64,000 bases of DNA from NCBI RefSeq assembly GCF_004345425.1, contig NZ_SLVP01000003.1:33876-97875 (forward strand), written 5' to 3'. Made by a program: the position numbers and the translations under genes. This stretch comes from Paenibacillus sp. BK033 (lineage in GTDB: Bacteria; Bacillota; Bacilli; Paenibacillales; Paenibacillaceae). Below the pieces are notes generated by a model. It searched no databases. It was not told where the DNA came from and was given only the letters and a program-made list of their open reading frames with translations. Below are positions 44,757 to 52,997 of the stretch, one piece after another; the stretch's first letter is position 1, and each line of letters opens with the position of its first letter.

Positions 44757-46790
44757 TTATGCCATTACTTCGTTTGGAACATACGGCGAACGAAGCCTTT
44801 CGGCTTCGCGTTTTGCCTCTTGATACCTCTGCGACGTACCAAGATCTCGCTTTTGCGGTGCTTCTACAACAACAAAATGAGTACCGTCTACCTCAATAAA
44901 GCCAAGCTCAAGGAAGACCTCCAGCATGACGGTTATCATCTGCTCGGGCCAGCCGCATTGCCCGGACAGATAGGCTTCAATCCCTTTTACCGGGAAGCGC
45001 TGCTTTCTTCTTAGCAGCTGATAGACCTGTCCGAAGTGCTCCCGTTCGGGGAATCTGGCAAGCGCTCCTCCGAAATACAGATCGTGAATATGCAGCTGGG
45101 CTTTGCGCTGGCCGTTCCATTCGTTGATGGACAGCTCGCCAACCAGATCGACGGGCAGACCGGCCTGCAGCTGATTCGACAGCTCGCCCAATCCGAATCC
45201 TACCGCATCCAGAGAAGCACGCCCGCTGCGGAGCGACAGCTTCAAATGCCGGGAATCCTTCCCCATCGTCCTGTAGTCCGACAGCTCGGCGGATTGCAGC
45301 AGCAGCCTAGGTGACGGATTGCCCGCTCCAAACGGCTCGAGCAGAGCAAGCTGACCAATCGTATGGACGCTTGCATCCCCCACCGAGCAGACGAGATCAA
45401 TGGCTGTTTTCGGAATCCAATCCTGCTCCGTCAGCCATTCCATCGCCAGCTCGCTAAGCTTCTCTTCGAATGCCGGCAGCTGATCGCGGTGAAGACTCAT
45501 GCCGGCCGCAGCCTGATGGCCGCCGTAATGATCCAGCAGCTCGTCGCATTCGGTTAACGCGGCATGAAGATCATAGCCTTCAATGGATCTTGCCGACCCT
45601 TTGCACATGCCGCTCTCCGGATCAATGCCAAGGATAATAACCGGCTTGTAATAACGCTCCAGAATCTTGGAAGCAACAATTCCGATGACTCCAACATTCC
45701 AGCCTTCCCCGGCAAGCACGATAACGGCGGGCTCGGGTCTGGCAGCCGCCTGCGCGGCGTCCCTTTTCCCCTGCCACTGCAGCTCGGCTTCCTTCACAAT
45801 GCCTTCCACGATTCGTTGTCTTTCCTTGTTGAGCACATCCAGCGAAGACGCTGCCCGTATAGCCTCATCGTAATCGCCGGTCGTCAGCAGCTCTACCGCG
45901 CGCTTCGCATGATCGAGCCGCCCCGCAGCGTTGATGCGCGGCGCCATGCCAAAGGCAACGGTGGTCGACGTGACTTGATCCAGCTCTATCCCGCATGCTT
46001 CCGATAAAGCCCGGAAGCCGATATTGCCCGTATTTTGCAGCCTTTCGAGTCCAGCCCGCACCAATACCCGGTTCTCATCCGTCAGCGGCATAATGTCCGC
46101 AATCGTGCCGAGGCTGACAATATCCGTCCATTCCATGGGCGGACGTCCCATAAGTGCCGTTGCGAGCTTGAAGGCTACGCCTACCCCGGCCAAGCCTTTG
46201 AACGGGTAGGGGCAATCCTCCCGCTTCGGATTAACAACGGCAACCGCCTCGGGAATCCGTTCAGGCGGTTCGTGATGGTCGGTTACGACAATATCAATGC
46301 CAAGCGATTTCGCATATTCGACCTGCTCGTAAGCGCTGATGCCCGTGTCAACGGTAACGATAAGACGAACGCCGTCCGCAGCCGCCAAATCGATTGCCCC
46401 GGTATTGAGGCCGTAGCCTTCCAAGGCGCGATGAGGAATATAATAGTCAAAGGTATAACCCAATTCACGGAATACATGGATCAGCAGCGACGTACTGGAT
46501 ACGCCGTCCGCGTCATAGTCCCCGTAAATCCGAATGAATTCGCCGTTATCTGCCGCCTGCCGAATCCGGTCGACGGCTTCCTTCATTCCAATCAGCAAAT
46601 ACGGGTCGTGCAGCCGATCTTCCCCTCCTTGAAGGAAAACCTCCGCCGCTTCCTTATCCTTATAGCCTCTCTGGACAAGAAGCTTGGCAACAAGAGGGGG
46701 AATGTTTAGCTGGGCAGACAGCCGCTCCGCCTGCTGTTCTTCCTCTTTACTCCAAGGCGCCAAATTCCAGCGTGTTTTAGCTTGTATCAC
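44757..46790 (-). CDS. recJ: Single-stranded-DNA-specific exonuclease RecJ
   Basis: 5'-3' exonuclease of 677 residues acting in RecFOR recombination and base-excision repair. The DHH domain has YGDYDADGVSSTSLL (about 90-104), TVDTGISAYEQ and VVTDHHEPPE, which supply the Mn2+ ligands. The DHHA1 domain has GHQAAAGMSLHRDQL and an OB-fold follows. It is shorter than B. subtilis RecJ (786), mainly at the C-terminus. The start appears to be GTG (complement of 46788-46790) with a distant GGAAAGGGG. It sits between a CDF-like gene and apt on the same strand. Confidence 0.94.
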   Translation of the reverse strand: MIQAKTRWNLAPWSKEEEQQAERLSAQLNIPPLVAKLLVQRGYKDKEAAEVFLQGGEDRLHDPYLLIGMKEAVDRIRQAADNGEFIRIYGDYDADGVSSTSLLIHVFRELGYTFDYYIPHRALEGYGLNTGAIDLAAADGVRLIVTVDTGISAYEQVEYAKSLGIDIVVTDHHEPPERIPEAVAVVNPKREDCPYPFKGLAGVGVAFKLATALMGRPPMEWTDIVSLGTIADIMPLTDENRVLVRAGLERLQNTGNIGFRALSEACGIELDQVTSTTVAFGMAPRINAAGRLDHAKRAVELLTTGDYDEAIRAASSLDVLNKERQRIVEGIVKEAELQWQGKRDAAQAAARPEPAVIVLAGEGWNVGVIGIVASKILERYYKPVIILGIDPESGMCKGSARSIEGYDLHAALTECDELLDHYGGHQAAAGMSLHRDQLPAFEEKLSELAMEWLTEQDWIPKTAIDLVCSVGDASVHTIGQLALLEPFGAGNPSPRLLLQSAELSDYRTMGKDSRHLKLSLRSGRASLDAVGFGLGELSNQLQAGLPVDLVGELSINEWNGQRKAQLHIHDLYFGGALARFPEREHFGQVYQLLRRKQRFPVKGIEAYLSGQCGWPEQMITVMLEVFLELGFIEVDGTHFVVVEAPQKRDLGTSQRYQEAKREAERLRSPYVPNEVMA

Positions 46791-46815
46791 GCTAAAGTTT
46801 CAACCCCTTTCCATT

Positions 46816-47706
46816 CTATTGCAGAAGCGTTGGCATATGCTCCTGGTTCGGATCATGATTCGATTTGTACGGATAACCAGGATCGTAAGGCTCCACATGG
46901 ATCGTCACGTCCGTAACATGGCCGAACCGCGTAAGAAGCAGCTGCTTAACCCGCTTTGCAATTTCATGGCCTTCCGATACGGAAATTCGCGGATTAACGC
47001 TGATTACAATATCGGCAACAACATAATGCCCCTGCTCCTTGGCCTGAATCGATTCAACGGTAATAACCCCTTCTACCCGCTGAATCAGCTGCATCAGTAT
47101 TTCCGTGTCCTCGTTTTGAATCTCGGTCTTTCCGTCTTTTCTTACGAAACCGGCTATCGTACGATAGCCGCTTAACATCACAATGACGGCAATTACGATT
47201 GCGGCCGCAGGGTCCAGATAATACAGAGCCGGCAAAGCCGCAGCCTTTCCAAGCATAGCTCCCCCTGCTCCGACAAGCGCCGCCAGCGAGCAATACAGGC
47301 TTGAGCCGCGTTCCTTCTGGGAGAAGAACATCTCCCTTACAAGCAAACTAATAAGAATGGCCGCAAATGCGGTCCAGTGCGGCGGTGTATCAACCCCTTC
47401 CGCAATGGACCGAATAGCGGAGATGCCAATCTCGAGGCTCGTAATGAGAAAAAACACGGCCAGAAAAACATTCGTCAAGGCTTCCATCCGCAGCGCCGCA
47501 GCCGTTTTCTTGCTTTCGTCCTGCTTACCGGACAACAAAGCAAAAGCGGCGGCACATTCTGCCGCCGTACGGAAGGCATCGGCGAGCAGCGATTTGCTGC
47601 CCGCGAGTCCGCCTACTATGCCTTTAAACAACGCCAGCGCCGCAGTTCCCCATAAGCCTGCCTGTTCAGCCGGCTTCGCCTTCGCATATCGTTGTTCAGT
47701 TGACAT
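46816..47706 (-). CDS. Degenerate cation diffusion facilitator homologue
   Basis: A 296-residue protein with the CDF layout: membrane segments in residues about 15-205 and a C-terminal cytoplasmic ferredoxin-like domain (IQRVEGVITVESIQAKEQGHYVVADIVISVNPRISVSEGHEIAKRVKQLLL). The usual metal sites are missing. TM2 reads LLADAFRTAAE (41-50) where the family has H46 and D50. The HPYGHGKxE loop is replaced by ALRMEA (71-76). The TM5 HxxxD block before SLAALVGAGGAML is deleted or changed to ERGSSLYC. The frame is intact. It may be a non-transporting or regulatory relative, or bind metal in another way. It lies between secF and recJ on the same strand. Confidence 0.75.
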   Translation of the reverse strand: MSTEQRYAKAKPAEQAGLWGTAALALFKGIVGGLAGSKSLLADAFRTAAECAAAFALLSGKQDESKKTAAALRMEALTNVFLAVFFLITSLEIGISAIRSIAEGVDTPPHWTAFAAILISLLVREMFFSQKERGSSLYCSLAALVGAGGAMLGKAAALPALYYLDPAAAIVIAVIVMLSGYRTIAGFVRKDGKTEIQNEDTEILMQLIQRVEGVITVESIQAKEQGHYVVADIVISVNPRISVSEGHEIAKRVKQLLLTRFGHVTDVTIHVEPYDPGYPYKSNHDPNQEHMPTLLQ

Positions 47707-47807
47707 TTATGCCTCCAGCGCGGAAAGGATCGCTCGCCATGGAGCTGGCAAAGCTTCCATTCCACTTTTTCATAGAGTATTTTTCTATCTCTGCCCGTAA
47801 ATATTGC

Positions 47808-48728
47808 TTAAACGGCTTTTTTAGCCGCTGCTTTCGTAGACGGCTTTTGCTTGCTCTTCATGACCATCCACAGCGGAGCCGCGATACAGATCGAGGAGTA
47901 AGCGCCGCTTGCAAGACCAATCATCTTCGCGAGTGCGAACAGCTTGATCGATTCGCTGCCGAAGATAAAGAGACAGGTTGCGATAATGAGAACGGCGAGT
48001 ACCGTGTAAATGTTACGCGCCATGGTCTGCCACAAGCTTTGGTTCACAAGATCGCCAATTTGATCGGCGTTTTTTGTTTTCGAGAAACGAAGATTTTCGC
48101 GGATCCGGTCAAAGATAACGATCTTATCGTTAATCGAGTAACCGATCGTTGTCAGTACGGCCGCGATAAACGGCAGGTCAACCTGCAAACGGAATATTGA
48201 GAACATCGTAATAACGACAAAAGCATCGTACAAAATCGCAATGTTGGCTGCAAGCGCCATGCGCCACTCGAAACGGATCATCACGTAGAGCATAATCGCT
48301 ACGCTTGCGATAATAACCGCATAAATTGCTTTGACGCCAAGCTCCTGCGCGATATCCGGCGAGACAACGTTTACTTCCGATGATACATTGTCACCGTATT
48401 TTGCTTTAAAAGCATCCTCGATTGCCTGAACCTTCGGCTGTTCGAGAACATCGTCGAAACGGGCCGAAACCCGATCGCCGTTTGTGCCTCCAACCGTAGG
48501 GGTTATGTCGGAATAGCCTGCTTGAGACAAAATAGCTTTGGCGTCCGCCTGGGTAATTTTCTTGCCTACGAGAATATCCATGTTGGTACCGGCCTTGAAG
48601 TCAACCCCGAAGTTCAAATGGAAGATGCTGACCATCAAGATGCCGACAATCGTCAAAATAGCCGAGAACATAAAAAATTTGTTGCGGTGTTTAATAAAGT
48701 CGAACCGAACCTTTGCATTATAGAGCAC
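47808..48728 (-). CDS. secF: Protein translocase subunit SecF
   Basis: A 306-residue membrane protein with six membrane segments that uses the proton gradient to drive late steps of Sec secretion with SecD. It has FDFIKHRNKFFMFSAILTIVGI, the FGVDFKAGTNMDI start of the external domain, and GYSINDKIVIFDRIRENLR in TM4, the signature with conserved Asp. The GTG start overlaps the secD stop by 11 bases, indicating coupling. The C-terminus is Lys/Ala-rich. In B. subtilis SecDF is one fused protein; here it is two genes. Confidence 0.96.
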   Translation of the reverse strand: MLYNAKVRFDFIKHRNKFFMFSAILTIVGILMVSIFHLNFGVDFKAGTNMDILVGKKITQADAKAILSQAGYSDITPTVGGTNGDRVSARFDDVLEQPKVQAIEDAFKAKYGDNVSSEVNVVSPDIAQELGVKAIYAVIIASVAIMLYVMIRFEWRMALAANIAILYDAFVVITMFSIFRLQVDLPFIAAVLTTIGYSINDKIVIFDRIRENLRFSKTKNADQIGDLVNQSLWQTMARNIYTVLAVLIIATCLFIFGSESIKLFALAKMIGLASGAYSSICIAAPLWMVMKSKQKPSTKAAAKKAV

Positions 48729-49950
48729 GGATTTCTGCCTCCTTCACGCCGTAGTAGCCAGGTTTAGTAAAGAGGTTACTGCGGATCAGCAAGTGAATCA
48801 GCAGACGAGCCAAGAAGATGTTGGTCACAATACTTACGAGAATACTGAAGATCATCGTCAGGGCAAAGCCGCGGATTGCGCCGTTACCGATAAAGTACAA
48901 TACGACGCAAGAGATGATATTCGTTACGTTCGCGTCCATAATGGTACGGAACGAGTTTTTCGAACCGGCCTTCAGGGAAGACAGCAGGCTCTTGCCGCTG
49001 CGAATCTCTTCCTTGATCCGCTCGTACATAATGATGTTGGCGTCAACCGCCATACCTATACCGAGTACGAACGCGGCGATGCCCGGTAAGGTTAGCGTAG
49101 CGTTCATCAGTTCGAATACAACAACGAGCAGCCAGGTGTAGGAAATAACCGTAATGCCGGCAACCAGACCCGGAACTCGGAACAAGACGATCAACAGAAT
49201 CAAAATAATAATCGTGCCGATCACGCCTGCGCCAACCGTATCTTCAAGCGACTTTTGGCCAAGCTTCGCGCCTACGCTTTGCGTGTAGATCTCCGTCAGC
49301 TTCAGCGGCAGAGCGCCAAGGTTAATCGTATCTTTCAGCTTGTTCGCTTCATCAAGGGAATATTTACCCGAGATTTGTGCCGAACCGCCTGTAATCGGAT
49401 AGTTAACAGTAGGGCTGGACAGCAATTCGTCATCCAAGTAAATCGACAACGTTTTGCCCGTCAGCTTTGTTGTAACGTCTTCAAACTTTTTCGCGTCTTT
49501 CAGTTTAATGGTAATCATCGGGTTGCCGAGCTGATCAAACTCGACTTTAGCGCCGTTTTGCACGAAGTCGTTGCCTTGCAGCTCAACCGTGCCGTCCGGA
49601 CCGCGGAATGTCAGATTAACCGGTTTTTTCAGCATGTCTCTGATTGCCGTTTCATCCGTAACGCCAGGAATTTTCACGCGGATCCGGTTGCTTCCTTCAC
49701 GCGTGATTTCAGGCTCAGTCGTACCCGTGGAGTCAATCCGCTGCTCCAGGCTATGCGCCGTTTCTTTCAGCGACTCGGACGTTACCTGTTCGCCGCCTTC
49801 CAGTGGAGAGGCTTCGTACAATACCTCGAATCCGCCTTTCAAGTCAAGACCGAGCCGGATATCTTTGACAAGAGCCGGGCTCGTCCATGCGATTGCGCCA
49901 AACATGATGACAACGACCGCAAGGAAGGCAGTTAATCTCTTCCAGTTCAT
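48718..49950 (-). CDS. secD: Protein translocase subunit SecD
   Basis: A 410-residue SecD. TM1 is followed by DIRLGLDLKGGFEVLYEA, the external P1 domain (about 35-235) and five further membrane segments with GIGMAVDANIIMYERIKEEIRSG, the conserved Asp-containing TM4 motif. It partners SecF, encoded directly downstream with overlap. A good promoter lies at 49986-50014. The comN gene upstream ends in its own terminator. Confidence 0.96.
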   Translation of the reverse strand: MNWKRLTAFLAVVVIMFGAIAWTSPALVKDIRLGLDLKGGFEVLYEASPLEGGEQVTSESLKETAHSLEQRIDSTGTTEPEITREGSNRIRVKIPGVTDETAIRDMLKKPVNLTFRGPDGTVELQGNDFVQNGAKVEFDQLGNPMITIKLKDAKKFEDVTTKLTGKTLSIYLDDELLSSPTVNYPITGGSAQISGKYSLDEANKLKDTINLGALPLKLTEIYTQSVGAKLGQKSLEDTVGAGVIGTIIILILLIVLFRVPGLVAGITVISYTWLLVVVFELMNATLTLPGIAAFVLGIGMAVDANIIMYERIKEEIRSGKSLLSSLKAGSKNSFRTIMDANVTNIISCVVLYFIGNGAIRGFALTMIFSILVSIVTNIFLARLLIHLLIRSNLFTKPGYYGVKEAEIRAL

Positions 49951-49985
49951 ACGTACATAGTCCCCCTTAAGATCTCAATATTCCT

Positions 49986-50014
49986 ATTATACTTAGGTTG
50001 TACTTGCGTGTAAA
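49986..50014 (-). promoter_or_regulatory. Promoter of secD-secF
   Basis: Minus strand TTTACA (50009-50014), a 17-base spacer and TATAAT (49986-49991), 36 bases before the secD ATG. Confidence 0.8.
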
Positions 50015-50023
50015 ATTGCACGA

Positions 50024-50060
50024 CAAAAAAAAGAAAACCCTTCCGTTAGAAATGGTTTCC
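50024..50060 (-). terminator. Terminator overlapping the end of comN
   Basis: Minus strand: GGAAACC pairs with GGTTTTC and is followed by eight T. The left arm lies within the last comN codons. Confidence 0.7.
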
Positions 50061-50285
50061 CCGAAAAGCGCTCAGCGTCATAAAGTTCATAAATTTTGTC
50101 ACCTTTAAGGACAAGATATCGTTTACGATCTGATGAAGCTCCGGTTGACCGGTCTTGTTATACTTCTCGCTTACGCATTCCCAAATCTCTTTCCCCGTTA
50201 CATGTTCGTATCCGATGAGATGAAATTCTTCCGCCTTGCTGTTGCACAGCTGCTCAATCGCGTTGTTCAGATCCTCATCTCTCAC
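50046..50285 (-). CDS. comN: Post-transcriptional regulator ComN (YrzD)
   Basis: A 79-residue helical protein of the ComN/YrzD family, recognised from EDLNNAIEQLCNSKAEEFHLIGYEHVTGKEIWECVSEKY and from its position beside secDF and spoVB, as in Bacillus. ComN acts after transcription on the comE operon in B. subtilis and interacts with DivIVA there. GTG at 50285 is chosen because AAAGGAGG lies eight bases upstream; the open frame to 50312 starts at a TTG within non-coding sequence. Confidence 0.85.
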   Translation of the reverse strand: MRDEDLNNAIEQLCNSKAEEFHLIGYEHVTGKEIWECVSEKYNKTGQPELHQIVNDILSLKVTKFMNFMTLSAFRGNHF

Positions 50286-50480
50286 GGCTGTCTCCTCCTT
50301 TTGGCCTTGCAAATGCCTTGTCCCGATAGTGATAACTCTTCTACCTATTCGCTACCGCCTGCCGCTTTTCCTGCTGAATCTTTTGAATTGATAAATTTGG
50401 ATGATTCATGATTCGGACATGCCGCGCATAAAGATGTACGGATACAAAAGGTGGGATTATTGAAGAGATGAGGGCGACGA

Positions 50481-52040
50481 ATGACGAAGCAATCGTTTAT
50501 AAAAGGGGCTCTGATTCTGCTGGCCGCCGGCATCATTAACCGGCTGCTCGGTTTTGTTCCGCGCATTGCTCTCCCGAGAATCATCGGAGCGGAGGGCGTC
50601 GGGCTGTATCAGCTCAGCTACCCGTTCCTGACCGTTATGCTGACCGTAATAACGGGCGGCATTCCGCTTGCCATTACCAAATGGACAGCGGAAGCCGTAT
50701 CTCGCGGCGACTCTTCGAGGGTCAAACAGATTTTCCGGACAGCAATGGGCCTTACCATCGTACTGGCTATCGTCATGACGGCTGCGCTGCTCCTCTTCGG
50801 GAAATGGATTACGACCCATCTGCTGACGGACTCCAGGGTCTATCAGACGTTTATGGTAATGACGCCGCTAATGCTGATCATAGGAATTTCCTCGGTCTAC
50901 CGGGGATACTTCCAAGGCATGCAAAATATGATACCGTCCGCTGCCTCGCAAATCATTGAAACCGTCATCCGCATAATCGGCTCCCTGGCCTTTGCTTCCA
51001 TGCTGCTTCCGAAAGGAATCGAATGGGCTGCCGCCGGAGCCATGCTTGGGGTTGTTGCGGGAGAGATCGGCGCTCTTGCCGTGCTGCTCTGGACGTATTC
51101 GAAAGAACGCGGAAAGCAAAAAAAAGCTTCACTTACTGCGCCGGATGCTGCGCCCGAAGAAAATACACCCGTGCTTCGCCGCCTGCTCGGCTTGTCCATT
51201 CCGGTAACCGGAAGCCGCATGGTCGGCTCCTTGTCTTATTTGCTGGAATCGATTCTGACTGCCCGAAGCCTCGCGGCCGCGGGAATTGCAACCCGTGCCG
51301 CCACTGCCCAATACGGCGCCTTGCAAGGGATGATTATTCCGCTGCTGCTCCTGCCAACCGCGCTAACCTTCTCGCTTGCTTCCTCCCTCGTTCCCTCACT
51401 GTCCGAAGCGGCTGCCAAGGGAGATAAAGCAACGATCCATATCCGGATGCATCAGTCCATGCGTCTTGCTCTTGTGGCAGGGGCACCGTTTGTCGTTGTG
51501 ATGTGGCTGTTTGCCGAACCGATCTGCCGCCTGATTTACAATCAAGCAGATATCGCTCCGATGCTTCAGTTGATAGCTCCGATCGGCATATTCATTTATT
51601 TGCAGGCCCCTCTTCAAGCGGCCCTTCAAGCGTTGAACAAGCCCGGTACCGCGCTTATGAACACCTTTATCGGGGCCGCGGTCAAGCTTATTCTAATCGT
51701 TATGCTCGCTTCCAAGCCGGAGCTTGGCATATACGGCGCGCTAATCGCCATTAACGTCAATATCGTACTCGTTACGGTCCTCCACGGCATCAGCGTATTG
51801 CGATTTATCGGCTTCCATATGCAAGCGATGGATTTTATAAAGGTTGGAGCAGCCATGATCATTATGGGAGCCGCCGCAAGGTGGATGATGAATACCCAGC
51901 CCTTGTCGCTGGAGTGGATCAATCTGATCCTTGCCTGCATGATCAGCGTTATTTTATATCTGCTGTTGATGGTCTGGATGAGAATAATCGACCGCTATGA
52001 TATCGCCCGCATCCCGGTACTGGGGCAATGGTTCAAATGA
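50481..52040 (+). CDS. spoVB: Stage V sporulation protein B (SpoVB), MOP-superfamily flippase
   Basis: A 519-residue membrane protein with 13 to 14 segments, from the polysaccharide transporter branch of the MOP superfamily. It opens KQSFIKGALILLAAGIINRLLGFVPRIALPRIIGAEGVGLYQLSYPFL, diagnostic for SpoVB, and has SIPVTGSRMVGSLSYLLESI midway. SpoVB is needed for spore cortex synthesis and is thought to flip a lipid-linked precursor. It is divergent from comN, as in B. subtilis, with a 195-base gap. The end of the gene runs into the nested hairpin at 52054. Confidence 0.93.
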   Translation: MTKQSFIKGALILLAAGIINRLLGFVPRIALPRIIGAEGVGLYQLSYPFLTVMLTVITGGIPLAITKWTAEAVSRGDSSRVKQIFRTAMGLTIVLAIVMTAALLLFGKWITTHLLTDSRVYQTFMVMTPLMLIIGISSVYRGYFQGMQNMIPSAASQIIETVIRIIGSLAFASMLLPKGIEWAAAGAMLGVVAGEIGALAVLLWTYSKERGKQKKASLTAPDAAPEENTPVLRRLLGLSIPVTGSRMVGSLSYLLESILTARSLAAAGIATRAATAQYGALQGMIIPLLLLPTALTFSLASSLVPSLSEAAAKGDKATIHIRMHQSMRLALVAGAPFVVVMWLFAEPICRLIYNQADIAPMLQLIAPIGIFIYLQAPLQAALQALNKPGTALMNTFIGAAVKLILIVMLASKPELGIYGALIAINVNIVLVTVLHGISVLRFIGFHMQAMDFIKVGAAMIIMGAAARWMMNTQPLSLEWINLILACMISVILYLLLMVWMRIIDRYDIARIPVLGQWFK

Positions 52041-52053
52041 GTGCTTCCCATAT

Positions 52054-52134
52054 AAAAAAGCCGCGCTTCCTTGCCGGAAGCGAACCCCTGCTTTTAGTGA
52101 CAGGGGTCCGTTCCGGCTAGAAGCGCGGCTTTTT
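52054..52134. terminator. 81-bp nested hairpin, bidirectional terminator
   Basis: AAAAAAGCCGCGCTTC (52054-52069) pairs with GAAGCGCGGCTTTTT (52120-52134). Inside are CCGGAA/TTCCGG and ACCCCTG/CAGGGGT stems. The right arm encodes the last codons of the convergent DUF421 gene. Confidence 0.88.
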
Positions 52135-52881
52135 GTCGGTATCGATAAACAGCTTTCCTTTGTGGTCTATCGTGCAAAGAAAGACCTCCTTGAAATCGTG
52201 CACGCCCTGTTCCTGCAGCACATTTTTTAGCCAGAATCTGGTTTTGTCCATCTTCGCCAAATTCTCGTCCTGCACCTTGCCGTCCATAATGAGCGGAATC
52301 GGCAGCATCTCGAACCGGAAACGAGCAGGCGTCTGCGTTTGAGGCTTAAGGATAGGCTCGTCGGCAGCCGACCTTGTCTTTGGTTCTTTTTGCGGTTCTT
52401 CTTGTTCTTGCTCTTGATCCTTATTCGTTGCGTTTTCTTTCTCGACAACCGATAATTTGCCCGTCGTCTCCAGAATCGCAAATTCAACATCCGCCACGTT
52501 GGCGATCTTGTTTTCCCTTAATTGAAGCAGCAAATCATCCAGGTTATAGCGCTGCTTGCGCATGATATCCCGGTTAAGCTTGCCTTTGGCTATGATGAAG
52601 CTTGGTTTCCCGTCAAACCATAACCTCAGCTTACGGTTTTTCAAGGCAATATACGCGATGCCCACCTGAATGATTAGCAATACGACCATGGGCAAAATGC
52701 CCTCCCACATGGAACGTTCTACATCTTCAATGACGATAACGGCAATCTCGGCGATCATAACGGAGATCACCAGGTCAAATACGGAAAGCTTGCCAATTTC
52801 CCTTTTTCCCATAAAACGCATGATCAGAAATACGACGAAGTAAATCAATACGGTTCGGAGCAGCATGCTCCCATATTCCAT
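52117..52881 (-). CDS. DUF421 (YetF/YcaP family) membrane protein with acidic linker
   Basis: A 254-residue protein. Three membrane segments (about 5-75: LLRTVLIYFVVFLIMRFMGKREIGKLSVFDLVISVMIAEIAV) are followed by a cytoplasmic DUF421 domain (KPSFIIAKGKLNRDIMRKQRYNLDDLLLQLRENKIANVADVEFAILETTGKLSV). An unusual Glu/Gln/Lys/Pro-rich linker (about 142-175) interrupts the domain before the last block DGKVQDENL to the C-terminus. B. subtilis relatives YetF and YrbG influence spores, but the reaction is unknown. ATG at 52881 with GGAGGCGG upstream. The stop codon sits inside the terminator hairpin. Confidence 0.88.
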   Translation of the reverse strand: MEYGSMLLRTVLIYFVVFLIMRFMGKREIGKLSVFDLVISVMIAEIAVIVIEDVERSMWEGILPMVVLLIIQVGIAYIALKNRKLRLWFDGKPSFIIAKGKLNRDIMRKQRYNLDDLLLQLRENKIANVADVEFAILETTGKLSVVEKENATNKDQEQEQEEPQKEPKTRSAADEPILKPQTQTPARFRFEMLPIPLIMDGKVQDENLAKMDKTRFWLKNVLQEQGVHDFKEVFLCTIDHKGKLFIDTDKKPRF

Positions 52882-52997
52882 CCTAACCGCCTCCTCGTTT
52901 TTGTCATGCCAGCATCGGAACAGCACGTACAGCTATTCTGACCTTCAGCCTGTCACATCATGCGATGAGCGGACTAACGAATTTATGGGTAAATAAC

